Source: Pedobacter sp. HDW13 | Lineage (GTDB): Bacteria; Bacteroidota; Bacteroidia; Sphingobacteriales; Sphingobacteriaceae | Direction of reading: 5' to 3' | Assembly (NCBI RefSeq): GCF_011303555.1 | Contig: NZ_CP049868.1 | Span: 5,518,001-5,582,000, forward strand | Length of the DNA: 64,000 nt | Shown: one piece after another, positions 16,708 through 26,609 of the stretch | Layout: each line of letters starts with the position of its first letter | How positions within the stretch are numbered: the stretch's first letter is position 1 | Position numbers and translations under genes: made by a program | Notes under the pieces: generated by a model | Seen by the model: only the letters and a program-made list of their open reading frames with translations | Databases searched by the model: none | What the model was told of the DNA's origin: nothing

Positions 16708-18260
16708 TGATAAATACAAGAAATTTGATAGCTGCTGCGACACTCTCGTTATGCACTATTACCGGTTTTGCACAGCAAAAAATTATTTTAGGAACAGAAA
16801 AGCTGAAGAAATACGTTACCTATTTCAATTCAATTGATACGGAAGCGGTAAAAAACTATGTTCCCAATGCCGAAGCATTTACCTGGCTGGCAGGTCAAAT
16901 CCCTTTATTTGAATGCCCGGATGAAGTGCTGGAACAAAATTATTATTACCGCTGGTGGACCTACCGCAAGCATCTGGTAAAAACACCGGAAGGGTTCATC
17001 TTTACTGAATTCATAGAACCGGTTAAACATGCTGGCAAATACAACTCAATTAGCTGTGCCTTAGGTCATCACCTTTACGAGGGCAGGTGGTTAAAAGACA
17101 ACAGTTACCTGCAGGATTATGTGAAATTTTGGTTGTACCATGCTGATGTAGGTCAAACGAAGCAGCGTTTTCACCAATTTAGCAGCTGGATCGACGATGC
17201 GGTATATCAAAACAATCTGGTAAAGCCTGATCAGGAATTTTTAAAGGAAATTCTGCCTGCGTTGGATAAAGATTATACCAAATGGGAAGCTGAACGTAAA
17301 CTTAAAAACGGATTGTTCTGGCAGAACGATGTGAAAGATGGGATGGAAGAGTCGATCAGCGGATCGCGGAAAGACCAGAACCAGCGACCAACCATTAACA
17401 GCTACATGTATGGAAATGCCATTGCTTTAAGTAAGATTGGTAAAATTCTTGGCAACAAAACCTTAGTTAGCAAATACAACCTCAAAGCGGACTCGGTTAA
17501 GAAACTGGTTCAGGATAGCCTTTGGAACCCCGCCTCGGCCTTTTTCGAAACCAGAAAAGCAAAGGGAGGTCATGCCGAGGTTCGCGAAGCCATTGGCTTT
17601 ATTCCCTGGGATTTTAATTTACCTGATGATAAAGCTACCTATGCAAAAGCCTGGGATCAGCTATTGGATACCGCAGGTTTTAATGCGCCCTGGGGCTTAA
17701 CTACAGCTGAACGGAGAAACCCAACCTTCAGAACACGTGGCTCGGGTCACAGTTGCGAATGGGACGGTGCGCTTTGGCCATTTGCCAGTTCTCAAACCCT
17801 GAAAGGATTGGTGAACCTGCTTACCAATTACAAGCAGCATGGTAAAATGAATGCCAGCGTATTTTATGCAGCGTTACATAAATTCGCTGCATCGCATACT
17901 AAAAACGGCAAGCCTTATATTGGTGAATATCAGGATGAAAAGAATGGCGAATGGTTAAAAGGCGATAATCCGAGAAGTAGTTTTTATAACCATTCTACTT
18001 TTTGCGATTTAATTATCAACGACCTGGTTGGCATTAAACCACGAACAGACAATACTTTGGAAATATATCCGCTAATCCCTAAAAACCAATGGGATTGGTT
18101 TATGCTTGATAACGTTTCATATCACAACAAAACTTTAACAGTATTGTGGGATAAAACCGGAACTAAATACAATAAAGGCAAAGGATTTCTGGTATTTGCA
18201 GATGGTAAAGTGATTTTTAAAGGCAAAGACTTGAAGCCAATAAAAGTGCAGCTGAATTAA
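16707..18260 (+). CDS. secreted (alpha/alpha)6-barrel glycoside hydrolase (MGH1/GH142-like)
   Basis: The product is 517 residues with a signal peptide ending at FAQ. The sequence has the repeated aromatic helices of a six-hairpin glycosidase: YYYRWWTYRKHLVK, FWLYHADVG, NGLFWQNDVKDGMEESISG (acidic pair at a typical active-site place), TINSYMYGNAIALSKIG, HSCEWDGALWPFASSQTL and a closing PRSSFYNHSTFCDLIINDL. That pattern is close to the MGH1-like/GH63 clan and to other (alpha/alpha)6 families used on pectin, such as the GH142 half of a rhamnogalacturonan-II enzyme. The ATG overlaps the upstream stop (TAATG), which ties it to the GH67/GH20-like gene. The fold is well supported; the family and substrate are not settled. 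Confidence 0.7.
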   Translation: MINTRNLIAAATLSLCTITGFAQQKIILGTEKLKKYVTYFNSIDTEAVKNYVPNAEAFTWLAGQIPLFECPDEVLEQNYYYRWWTYRKHLVKTPEGFIFTEFIEPVKHAGKYNSISCALGHHLYEGRWLKDNSYLQDYVKFWLYHADVGQTKQRFHQFSSWIDDAVYQNNLVKPDQEFLKEILPALDKDYTKWEAERKLKNGLFWQNDVKDGMEESISGSRKDQNQRPTINSYMYGNAIALSKIGKILGNKTLVSKYNLKADSVKKLVQDSLWNPASAFFETRKAKGGHAEVREAIGFIPWDFNLPDDKATYAKAWDQLLDTAGFNAPWGLTTAERRNPTFRTRGSGHSCEWDGALWPFASSQTLKGLVNLLTNYKQHGKMNASVFYAALHKFAASHTKNGKPYIGEYQDEKNGEWLKGDNPRSSFYNHSTFCDLIINDLVGIKPRTDNTLEIYPLIPKNQWDWFMLDNVSYHNKTLTVLWDKTGTKYNKGKGFLVFADGKVIFKGKDLKPIKVQLN

Positions 18261-18297
18261 GGGGATGAAGCGATGAAATCGCTGATCACATGCAAGC

Positions 18298-18524
18298 CCT
18301 GTCCGTAGTGTTAAGCAACGCGTCACTACGGATTGGCGAATAGAATTGAGTTTACAACTCAGTAACAAAGAACGAGTCAGAGACTCTTTTCCATGCGAAA
18401 ATCCGTAGAGCCCTTCGGAACTCTACGGACAGATGAGGAAATTAAGCGATAAAATTGCTAATCAGGTCCGTCCTCGTTACAAACGAGGACGATATAGAGA
18501 TGCCGAAATAAATTCAGCATGACG
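18298..18524. repeat. cluster of intergenic palindromes
   Basis: This covers most of the 283-base gap between two enzyme genes. It holds tccgtagtg/cactacgga (18302-18310 and 18324-18332), tccgtagag/ctctacgga (18402-18410 and 18421-18429) and cgtcctcgtt/aacgaggacg (18469-18478 and 18482-18491), all perfect. A copy of the gctgaaataaattcagcatgacg type follows (18498-18524). Confidence 0.8.
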
Positions 18525-18543
18525 AAATTTATTAACAAAGCAG

Positions 18544-20121
18544 ATGAAATATTTAATCAGGACTTTAACTTTTGTAATTGCGATAACAGCTTCCGTAAGC
18601 CTTAGTGCACAGAGCTACTATAATGTAATCAAGTATGGCGCTAAAAACGACAGCAGCAAGCTCGCCACTACTGCCATTAAAAATGCCATCGAAGCAGCAT
18701 CAAAAGCAGGTGGTGGTACCATTTATTTCCCTGCAGGTAAATATTTAACTGGCGCAATCCATTTAAAAAGCAACATCACGATTTTGATTGATGCCGGCGC
18801 TGAGCTTCATTTTAGCGATAACTTCGACGATTACCTTCCGATGGTGAAGAGCCGTTACGAAGGGGTAGATGTAAGCAGTTTCTCGCCATTGTTTTACGCC
18901 TATAAAGCCGAAAATATCTCTATAATTGGTCGCGGTATTATAGACGGGCATGGCAAAAAATGGTGGGATTTTGTAGAAGGTTATAAAGAAGGTCAGCCGA
19001 TCTCGAAATGGCAAACCACCTTTGCCAGCCTCAATAAAGACATTATACTACCCGACGACCCCAAACAAATGAAACGCGGCTTTTTGCGTCCGCCGTTTAT
19101 ACAACCCATGTTTTGCAAAAACGTATTGATAGATGGCATAACCATTCGTAATTCGCCATTTTGGACCGTAAATCCTGAGTTTTGCGAAAACGTTAAGGTT
19201 CATGCGGTAACCATCAACAATCCCCATTCACCCAATACCGACGGTATCAACCCCGAATCGTGTAAAAATGTACACATTTCAGATTGCCACATCAGCGTAG
19301 GCGATGATTGTATCACCATCAAATCGGGCAAAGACGCTCCGGGCAGAAAGATGGCTGTTCCTGCCGAGAATTATGTGATTACCAATTGCACCATGCTATC
19401 AGGCCATGGCGGAGTTGTAATCGGCAGTGAAATGTCGGGCGATGTGCGCAAAATCACCATCTCCAATTGTGTGTTTGACGGAACCGACCGGGGCATCCGC
19501 ATTAAAACTGCCCGTGGCAGAGGAGGTGTGGTTGAGGAGATCAGGGTAAGCAACATTATCATGAAAAACATCAGAGAGCAGGCCATTGTACTGGATATGC
19601 AATATGCCAAAACCAATCCCGAGCCTGTTTCAGAGCGTACACCGATATTCAGGAATATCCATTTCGCCAATATTACGGGGCAGGTAAATCAGGCTGCCTA
19701 TTTAAACGGCTTGGAGGAAATGCCCATCAGCAATATCACTTTTAACGACATTAACCTCGAAGCCAAAAGCGGTTTTTCGATCAGCAACGCCGCTGATATT
19801 GAACTGCATAATGTATCCGTAAATACACAAATTGGTGCTGCTGTAAAAGCCTTAAAAGTAAATAACCTCATTATTGATGGCTTAAAAAGCAATAAAATAT
19901 CTGCAAATGCCGCTGTAGTAGATCTTACCAATGTTTCGGATTTGTTTTTATACAATGCCTTTCCTTCAGCCGAAATAAATAATTACCTAAAGTTGAGTGG
20001 CGCTGAAACCAAAAACATATTTTTAGGCAACAATAATTTCAGAAGGATAAAAACGCCGGTTAAAAAGGAAAAAGAAGTAACGGCTACCATCGAAATTATA
20101 TCTGGCGACAAAGTACAATAA
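18544..20121 (+). CDS. GH28 polygalacturonase-family enzyme
   Basis: The product is 525 residues with a signal peptide ending SLSAQ. It is a right-handed parallel beta-helix with all four GH28 signatures: NTDG (N231-G234), GDDC (D254, D255), GHGG (His288) and RIK (R319-K321), so the three catalytic Asp and the substrate-binding His, Arg and Lys are present. The N-terminal NVIKYGAKNDSS with NAIEAASKAGGGTIYFPAGKY is usual for exo-type bacterial members. GH28 enzymes cleave alpha-1,4 galacturonic acid bonds of homogalacturonan or rhamnogalacturonan; some bacterial members act as exo-galacturonidases. It is followed after one base by the GH95 gene. The protein lacks a lipobox and is probably periplasmic. 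Confidence 0.9.
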   Translation: MKYLIRTLTFVIAITASVSLSAQSYYNVIKYGAKNDSSKLATTAIKNAIEAASKAGGGTIYFPAGKYLTGAIHLKSNITILIDAGAELHFSDNFDDYLPMVKSRYEGVDVSSFSPLFYAYKAENISIIGRGIIDGHGKKWWDFVEGYKEGQPISKWQTTFASLNKDIILPDDPKQMKRGFLRPPFIQPMFCKNVLIDGITIRNSPFWTVNPEFCENVKVHAVTINNPHSPNTDGINPESCKNVHISDCHISVGDDCITIKSGKDAPGRKMAVPAENYVITNCTMLSGHGGVVIGSEMSGDVRKITISNCVFDGTDRGIRIKTARGRGGVVEEIRVSNIIMKNIREQAIVLDMQYAKTNPEPVSERTPIFRNIHFANITGQVNQAAYLNGLEEMPISNITFNDINLEAKSGFSISNAADIELHNVSVNTQIGAAVKALKVNNLIIDGLKSNKISANAAVVDLTNVSDLFLYNAFPSAEINNYLKLSGAETKNIFLGNNNFRRIKTPVKKEKEVTATIEIISGDKVQ

Positions 20122-20122
20122 C

Positions 20123-22939
20123 ATGAAATTTAAATTTTTACTGGGCACTTTAATTTTAGCGGTAACCGTTCAATCGAATGGCTGGACACAGGAAAATAAC
20201 CATACTTTATGGTACAACAAACCTGCAGAAAAATGGACCGATGCCTTACCAATTGGTAATGGCCGCTTAGGCGCTATGCTTTTTGCCGGAACAGCTGAAG
20301 ATCACATCCAGTTTAACGAAGAAACCCTGTGGACCGGCAAGCCAAGAGATTACAACCGCAAGGGAGCCTATAAATATTTAAACGACATTAGAGAACTGCT
20401 TTTTAAAGGGAAGCAAAAAGAAGCCGAAACTCTTGCTCAGGCAGAATTTATGGGCCGGCAGAGCGAATCAGGCGACAGGAATACCTGGGTAAGTCAGATG
20501 AAAGCGGGGAAGGGCATTGAGGGAAACCCTGCATTAACCAGTTTTGATGATAAGCTTTGGAAAAGCATTAAAGTGCCTGCCTTTGATGGCTGGGAGACTG
20601 TGGGATTAGCCAATTTAGACGGAGCAGTTTGGTTTAGAACAAGTTTTGATGTTCCGGAGAATTGGATAGGAAAAGACCTCGTACTTGACCTCAACCGTGT
20701 TCGTGATCAGGATTTCACTTATATCAATGGTCAGTTGGTGGGCAACACCGATAACACCGAGCCCAGAAAATATACCATTCCAGCAAAACTGGTCAAAAAA
20801 GGCAAAAATATAATCGCCATCCAGGTACTCAATTATGCCGATAAAGGCGGATTGGTAGGTTATAAAGATACCAGCAAAAATATTGGAATTTATCCCGTTG
20901 GCGCTGACATTTCGCAAGGCGTTTCGCTGGAAAAGGAATGGAAATATAAAATACAGGACGAAAATCCGCCTGCTATACCGCAATATCAGGCAAGTTATCA
21001 GCCTTTTGGCGATTTAAATTTATACTTCAGGCAAAGCAAATCGCCGGTTAGCCATTATAAACGCTCGCTTGATGTGAGTATGGCGATTGCTAAAACCACT
21101 TTTACGATTGATGGTGTAAATTATCAGCGCGAATATCTGGCTAGTCAGCCTAACCAGGCCATTGTAATTCATTTAACGGCCGATAAACCCAAAGCCATTA
21201 GCTTTGATGCGGTGCTATCAAGTCCGCACCGTAAATCGTCGGTAAAGATGCTTGATAAGCAAACACTGTCTTTAAGCGTACAAGTAAAAGATGGAGCCTT
21301 GAAAGGGGAGAGCCGGCTAACGACCATCGTTAAAAAGGGAACTTTAAAAATCGTTAACAACAAGATCAGCATCAATCAGGCCGATGAAGTAACGCTCTAT
21401 TTAACGGCTGGCACCAATTTTATTAATGCACAGGATGTTTCAGGTTTGCCTGCTACTGCCAATATTAAAGCATTAAACAGCCTGAAAGTAAAAACCTATG
21501 CTGAAATTAAACAAAACCACCTTAAAGAATACCAGCAGTACTACAACAAATTTGAGGTGAGTTTTGGACGTTCAGAAAATGAGCAGTTGCCAACGGATGA
21601 GCGCCTGGCCAAATTTGCAAGTTCAAATGATGCTGCATTTGCGGCTTTGTACATGCAGTATGGGAGGTATTTGTTAATTTCAAGTTCACGACCAGGTACA
21701 CAGCCTGCTAATCTTCAGGGAATATGGAACGATTTATTAACCCCGCCATGGGGCAGTAAATATACCACCAACATTAACCTGGAAATGAATTATTGGCCAA
21801 CAGAAATACTCAACCTTTCTGCTTTAAACGAGCCCTTATTCCAAAAAATTAAAGGATTAACCAAAACAGGTAGCGAAACGGCCAAACAATATTACAACGC
21901 GCGTGGTTGGGTTTTACACCACAACACCGATTTATGGAACGGAACCGCGGCTATAAACGCTTCTAACCACGGTATCTGGATGACAGGCGGGGCATGGTTA
22001 AGTCAGCATTTATGGGAACATTACCAGTTTAGTCAGGATCGCAAATTCCTGGAAACAGAAGCTTATCCTGCGATGAAACAGGCGGCTTTGTTTTTTGTAG
22101 ATTTTCTGGTGAAGGACCCTAAAACTGGCTGGTTAATCAGCACGCCTTCCAATTCTCCTGAAAATGGTGGTTTAGTAGCAGGACCAACCATGGATCATCA
22201 GCTTATCAGATCGCTCTTTAAAAACTGTATCGCAGCTGCCGATGTGCTTCATACCGATGCCGATTTTAAAAAAACATTGGAGGAAAAACTAAAACAGCTG
22301 GCTCCCAACCAGATTGGCAAATATAGCCAGTTACAGGAATGGCTTGAAGATAAAGACGATACCACCAACAAGCATCGCCACGTTTCGCATTTATGGGGTG
22401 TTTATCCAGGTAACGACATTACCTGGGATAGTGATACCAAAATGATGCAGGCGGCAAAGCAATCGCTGTTATATCGCGGAGACGATGCTACAGGCTGGAG
22501 TTTGGCCTGGAAAATAAACTTTTGGGCCCGGTTTAAAGATGGCGACCACGCCATGAAACTCGTAAAAATGCTAATGAAACCGGCCAACAACGGTGCGGGG
22601 TCGTATGTAAACCTTTTCGATGCACACCCGCCATTTCAGATCGATGGCAATTTTGGCGGCGCTGCAGGCATAGCTGAAATGATTTTACAAAGTCATCAGG
22701 GTTATCTGGATATTTTGCCGGCCTTACCAACAGCTATACCTACGGGCAGCATTAAAGGCTTACAAGCCAGAGGTGGTTTTGAGGTGGATTTGAGCTGGGA
22801 GAACGGCACATTAACTTCATTCATGCTTAAATCTAAAACCGGTGGAGATTGCACGCTGCATTACAAAAACCAGGTTGTGCAACTGCATACCAAAGCAGGC
22901 GAAACCTATAAACTGAACGGAGATTTGAAACTGCTGTAA
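20123..22939 (+). CDS. GH95 alpha-L-fucosidase/galactosidase with inserted sugar-binding domain
   Basis: The product is 938 residues with a signal peptide. The N-terminal GH95 domain starts at LWYNKPAEKWTDALPIGNGR and is interrupted at about residues 110-270 by a GH2-type jelly-roll (GAVWFRTSFDVPENWIG, DFTYINGQLVG) before resuming at FGDLNLYF. The catalytic (alpha/alpha)6 barrel carries N550/N552 region NINLEMNYWP, Glu680 in TPSNSPENG and Asp841 in QIDGNFGGAAG, matching the known GH95 residues. GH95 removes alpha-1,2-linked L-fucose, or L-galactose in some pectin enzymes, by inversion. In this locus, side chains of rhamnogalacturonan II or fucosylated glycans are likely substrates. It starts 1 base after the GH28 stop. 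Confidence 0.92.
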   Translation: MKFKFLLGTLILAVTVQSNGWTQENNHTLWYNKPAEKWTDALPIGNGRLGAMLFAGTAEDHIQFNEETLWTGKPRDYNRKGAYKYLNDIRELLFKGKQKEAETLAQAEFMGRQSESGDRNTWVSQMKAGKGIEGNPALTSFDDKLWKSIKVPAFDGWETVGLANLDGAVWFRTSFDVPENWIGKDLVLDLNRVRDQDFTYINGQLVGNTDNTEPRKYTIPAKLVKKGKNIIAIQVLNYADKGGLVGYKDTSKNIGIYPVGADISQGVSLEKEWKYKIQDENPPAIPQYQASYQPFGDLNLYFRQSKSPVSHYKRSLDVSMAIAKTTFTIDGVNYQREYLASQPNQAIVIHLTADKPKAISFDAVLSSPHRKSSVKMLDKQTLSLSVQVKDGALKGESRLTTIVKKGTLKIVNNKISINQADEVTLYLTAGTNFINAQDVSGLPATANIKALNSLKVKTYAEIKQNHLKEYQQYYNKFEVSFGRSENEQLPTDERLAKFASSNDAAFAALYMQYGRYLLISSSRPGTQPANLQGIWNDLLTPPWGSKYTTNINLEMNYWPTEILNLSALNEPLFQKIKGLTKTGSETAKQYYNARGWVLHHNTDLWNGTAAINASNHGIWMTGGAWLSQHLWEHYQFSQDRKFLETEAYPAMKQAALFFVDFLVKDPKTGWLISTPSNSPENGGLVAGPTMDHQLIRSLFKNCIAAADVLHTDADFKKTLEEKLKQLAPNQIGKYSQLQEWLEDKDDTTNKHRHVSHLWGVYPGNDITWDSDTKMMQAAKQSLLYRGDDATGWSLAWKINFWARFKDGDHAMKLVKMLMKPANNGAGSYVNLFDAHPPFQIDGNFGGAAGIAEMILQSHQGYLDILPALPTAIPTGSIKGLQARGGFEVDLSWENGTLTSFMLKSKTGGDCTLHYKNQVVQLHTKAGETYKLNGDLKLL

Positions 22940-22955
22940 ACATGAATAATAAAAT

Positions 22956-22990
22956 CGTCATTGCGAGGAGGAACGACGAAGCAATCTCCT
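22956..22990. repeat. cgtcattgcgagg-type repeat at gene junction
   Basis: The motif cgtcattgcgagg, then gaacgacgaagcaatctc lies between the GH95 stop and the true start of the next gene. A shorter copy occurs at 58964-58990. It is read through by the in-frame upstream extension of the GH2 gene (see that entry). Confidence 0.75.
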
Positions 22991-23043
22991 GTAATAGATA
23001 CTTCCGAGGCCCTGGTTCATGTCTACACGAACCTAAAATCAAT

Positions 23044-26000
23044 ATGTCGAAACATTTCTTCATTTTATTGATCTTATGGAATATAAACTTTGCTAAAGCC
23101 CAAATCCGCAAAGATATTTCCTTAAACACCAATTGGCTTACGGTTGCCGACGAGAAAAGCAGCACTGCTTTTGATGGCTTTCAGGCGTTTACCTATCAAA
23201 CTAGAAACTGGAAAAAAGTTAATGTGCCGCATACCTGGGATCAGTACGAAGGCTACCAACGCAAACTGCATGGCAACAAGCATGGCTATGCCTGGTACCG
23301 CAAAACATTCAAAACTAATGAAATTAAACAAGGTAAGCGGTTCTTTTTATATTTTGAGGGTGTGGGTTCTTATGCAACAGTTTGGCTTAATGGTCAAAAA
23401 GTAGGCTACCATGCTGGAGGCAGAACAACATTTACGCTCGATGTTACGGCGGCAATTAAACTCAATAACAGTGAAAATATATTGGCAGTAAGAGCCGATC
23501 ATCCAGCCAATATCCAGGATTTACCCTGGGTTGATGGTGGTTGTTCTACCGAACGTGGCTTTTCAGAAGGCTCGCAACCCATGGGCATTTTTAGGCCGGT
23601 ACATTTGATTGTTACCAACGAAGTGCGTGTAATGCCTTTTGGCGTACACATCTGGAACGACAATCAAGTTTCGGAAAAAGCGGCTGTTTTAAACTTCACC
23701 ACTACCTTAAAAAATTACAGTTCCAAAAACAGGTTCGTCACAGTTTCCAACACCTTGCTTGATGCCTCCGGAAAAGTGGTACAGGTATTAAGACGCAATG
23801 TTAATCTCGTGGCAGGAAAGGAAATAGATGTGGCGCAAAAAACCGCTACCATTGTTAACCCTAAACTGTGGTCGCTTGAAAATCCCTATCGCTATACTTT
23901 AAAAACAATAATTATTGAAAATGGCAAGATACTCGATGAACAATTAACGCCTTATGGCATTCGTTGGGTTAGCTGGCCTATAGGCGAACAGGCCAGTCAA
24001 AAGGTATTTCTATTAAACGGAAAGCCTGTTTTTATCAATGGAATTGCCGAATATGAGCATTTAATTGGTCAGAGCCATGCTTTTAGCCCTGAGCAGATCC
24101 GTTCGCGGGTGATGCAGATTAAAGCGGCCGGTTTTAATGCTTTCCGCGATGCGCACCAGCCGCACAATTTACTGTACTCAGATTACTGGGATAAGGAAGG
24201 GATTTTGTGCTGGACACAAATGGCAGCTCATATATGGTACGATACGCCTGAGTTTAGAAAAAATTTCAAAACACTCTTAACCGATTGGGTAAAAGAAAGA
24301 CGGAACAGTCCGGCAGTGGTTTTATGGGGATTGGAAAACGAAAGTACCTTGCCCGAAGATTTTGCCCGCGAGTGCACCGAATTAATCCGCAAACTCGATC
24401 CAACAGCTTCATCGCAAAGAAAGGTAACCACCTGCAATGGCGGTAAAGGCACCGATTGGGATGTGCCCCAAAACTGGACAGGCACTTATGGCGGCAATCC
24501 TTTAACTTATGACGAAGATTTGCAAAGACAGGTTTTAGTAGGCGAGTATGGTGCCTGGCGAACCATTGATCTGCATGATGTTGATGCGGCTGGTAAAGGT
24601 TATACCGAAAACAAAATGACAGATTTAATGGAAACCAAAGTACGCCTTGCCGAGTCGGTGAAAGATAAAACAGCTGGTCATTTTTTCTGGTTGTACAGTT
24701 CTCACGATAATCCGGGACGGGTTCAGGGTGGCGAGGGGCTTCGCGATTTAGATCGGATTGGTCCGGTAAATTACAAAGGCATGTTTACCCCCTGGGAAGA
24801 ACCTACCGATGTTTTTTACATGTTTAGGGCTAATTATGCGCCAAAAGCAACACAACCAATGGCTTACATTGTATCGCATACCTGGCCAAACCGCTGGAGC
24901 AAAGCCGGTGTAAAAGATAGTGTAGTGGTATACTCGAACTGTGATGAAGTTGAGCTTTTTAACGACATTAACGGCCATTCACTAGGCAAAAGAAAACGTG
25001 GTGCCATAGGTATGCATTTCCAATGGGATAAGCCTGATGTTCAATACAATGTGTTATACGCTGTGGGGTATGTTAACGGGAAAGCAGTAGCTAAAGATCA
25101 GATCGTTTTGCAGAATTTACCCCAAAGCCCGAATTTCAACTTGCTGGTTAGCGAGAAGCAAATTACAAGACCAGAAAAAAACTATCATTATGTTTACCGA
25201 ATGAATTGTGGTGGCGATGATTATATCGACACTAATGGCAATAAATGGTCGGCCGACAGGAATTTAACGGCGAACAACTGTTTTGGATCAAGCTCCTGGA
25301 CAAAAGATTTCCCGGGTGTACCCACTTTTTTTGCCAGTCAGCGCCGTACTTTTCAACCCATAGCCGGTACATCCGACTGGAAATTATTTCAAACTTTCAG
25401 ATATGGCCGCGATCGGCTGAAATATTACTTCCCATTGCCTGATGGCGAATATTTTGTCGAACTTTACTTTGTAGAACCCTGGTTAGGCATTGGCGGAGGC
25501 TTAGATGCGAAAGGAATGCGCTTATTCGATGTAGCTTTAAACGGTAAAACGGTAATACAGGATTTAGACATTTGGAAAGAAGCCGGCAGCAATGCTTTGT
25601 TGAAGAAAACTATCAAAACTACAGTTAAGGGTGGCGCACTAACTATCAATTTTCCGGAGGTAAAAGTTGGGCAGGCAGTTATTTCGGCTATAGCCATTGC
25701 CAGCTTAAACCCGAACATTAAGCCTGCGCCAGCAAGCCCATCGCTTTTAACTAAAATAAAAAACGCAGAGCTGCATAACTGGCTCGATATAGGCGAGGAG
25801 CAGTTTATCGGAGAAAATACAGGTTTTACCAATTTGCCATCCAATTTGTTTGGTGCCGAATGGCTTAAAGCTTCTCGTGGACAGGAGAGTATCGAATTTA
25901 CCGCAACAGATACGGTAGACACTTTTGTGGCATTGAACCGCAACAGCAGTGTGCCGCAAGGTTTCGAAGATACCAAAACCGCATTAACCAATAGTAAGGC

Positions 26001-26511
26001 AGAAACCTACCAACTGTATCGCAAAAGGCTTAATCCACGGGAACGAATTATTTTTGATAGCCGCACAGCAACTGTTTTCGTTTTACCTGTTACCCATTTA
26101 CAACCCGCTTACGATTTAAAAAGCACCATAACCTACAAAGCAACTGATGCCGCATTAAAAGGTAGCAACATTGCAAAAGAAGAACTGATGGGCAAAGAAC
26201 GGGTAACTTTTAAAGCCAATACTGATGCCGTTTTAACCTGGCATATTGCTGTAGGTGTTGCCGATACTTACTCTTTAACCATTAAATACCACAATCCGTT
26301 TGAACAGGTGCTGAAAGCAAAACTCAAATTTTTATCGGCAGATGGAACTTTAATGAAAACAGAACAGGTAGAATTTGCACCAACCAAGGCTGGTAAATGG
26401 AACTATTACAGTACCAATACCGGCAGTATGATTAATGCGGGCGCCTATCAATTGAGAATTGTTGCTACCGAAACCAAAGGGCTCAGTATCGACGCTTTAG
26501 ATGTTCAATAA
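23044..26511 (+). CDS. GH2 beta-galactosidase-like enzyme with malectin domain
   Basis: The start is ATG at 23044, giving a signal peptide (MSKHFFILLILWNINFAKAQ) and 1155 residues. An in-frame ATG at 22942 would add 34 residues encoded by a repeat and ruin the signal peptide. Domains in order: GH2 sugar-binding jelly roll (about 30-200), immunoglobulin-like (200-310), TIM barrel (about 310-600) with acid/base Glu433 in ENEST and nucleophile Glu501 in VGEYG, then a malectin domain near 710-890 (MNCGGDDYIDTNGNKW, AEYFVELYFVEPW-like pattern) and an extra C-terminal beta domain. Substrates of such multi-domain GH2 enzymes include beta-galactosides, glucuronides and arabinopyranosides. It follows GH95 and precedes the symporter gene. 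Confidence 0.85.
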   Translation: MSKHFFILLILWNINFAKAQIRKDISLNTNWLTVADEKSSTAFDGFQAFTYQTRNWKKVNVPHTWDQYEGYQRKLHGNKHGYAWYRKTFKTNEIKQGKRFFLYFEGVGSYATVWLNGQKVGYHAGGRTTFTLDVTAAIKLNNSENILAVRADHPANIQDLPWVDGGCSTERGFSEGSQPMGIFRPVHLIVTNEVRVMPFGVHIWNDNQVSEKAAVLNFTTTLKNYSSKNRFVTVSNTLLDASGKVVQVLRRNVNLVAGKEIDVAQKTATIVNPKLWSLENPYRYTLKTIIIENGKILDEQLTPYGIRWVSWPIGEQASQKVFLLNGKPVFINGIAEYEHLIGQSHAFSPEQIRSRVMQIKAAGFNAFRDAHQPHNLLYSDYWDKEGILCWTQMAAHIWYDTPEFRKNFKTLLTDWVKERRNSPAVVLWGLENESTLPEDFARECTELIRKLDPTASSQRKVTTCNGGKGTDWDVPQNWTGTYGGNPLTYDEDLQRQVLVGEYGAWRTIDLHDVDAAGKGYTENKMTDLMETKVRLAESVKDKTAGHFFWLYSSHDNPGRVQGGEGLRDLDRIGPVNYKGMFTPWEEPTDVFYMFRANYAPKATQPMAYIVSHTWPNRWSKAGVKDSVVVYSNCDEVELFNDINGHSLGKRKRGAIGMHFQWDKPDVQYNVLYAVGYVNGKAVAKDQIVLQNLPQSPNFNLLVSEKQITRPEKNYHYVYRMNCGGDDYIDTNGNKWSADRNLTANNCFGSSSWTKDFPGVPTFFASQRRTFQPIAGTSDWKLFQTFRYGRDRLKYYFPLPDGEYFVELYFVEPWLGIGGGLDAKGMRLFDVALNGKTVIQDLDIWKEAGSNALLKKTIKTTVKGGALTINFPEVKVGQAVISAIAIASLNPNIKPAPASPSLLTKIKNAELHNWLDIGEEQFIGENTGFTNLPSNLFGAEWLKASRGQESIEFTATDTVDTFVALNRNSSVPQGFEDTKTALTNSKAETYQLYRKRLNPRERIIFDSRTATVFVLPVTHLQPAYDLKSTITYKATDAALKGSNIAKEELMGKERVTFKANTDAVLTWHIAVGVADTYSLTIKYHNPFEQVLKAKLKFLSADGTLMKTEQVEFAPTKAGKWNYYSTNTGSMINAGAYQLRIVATETKGLSIDALDVQ

Positions 26512-26609
26512 GATAAGATGGTACAATATGTAGCCAAAATCTTATATGAATACAGCTATTTAGACACGCATATTTGTTTTAACCAAATTAATAAACGAGC
26601 CAACCAATA

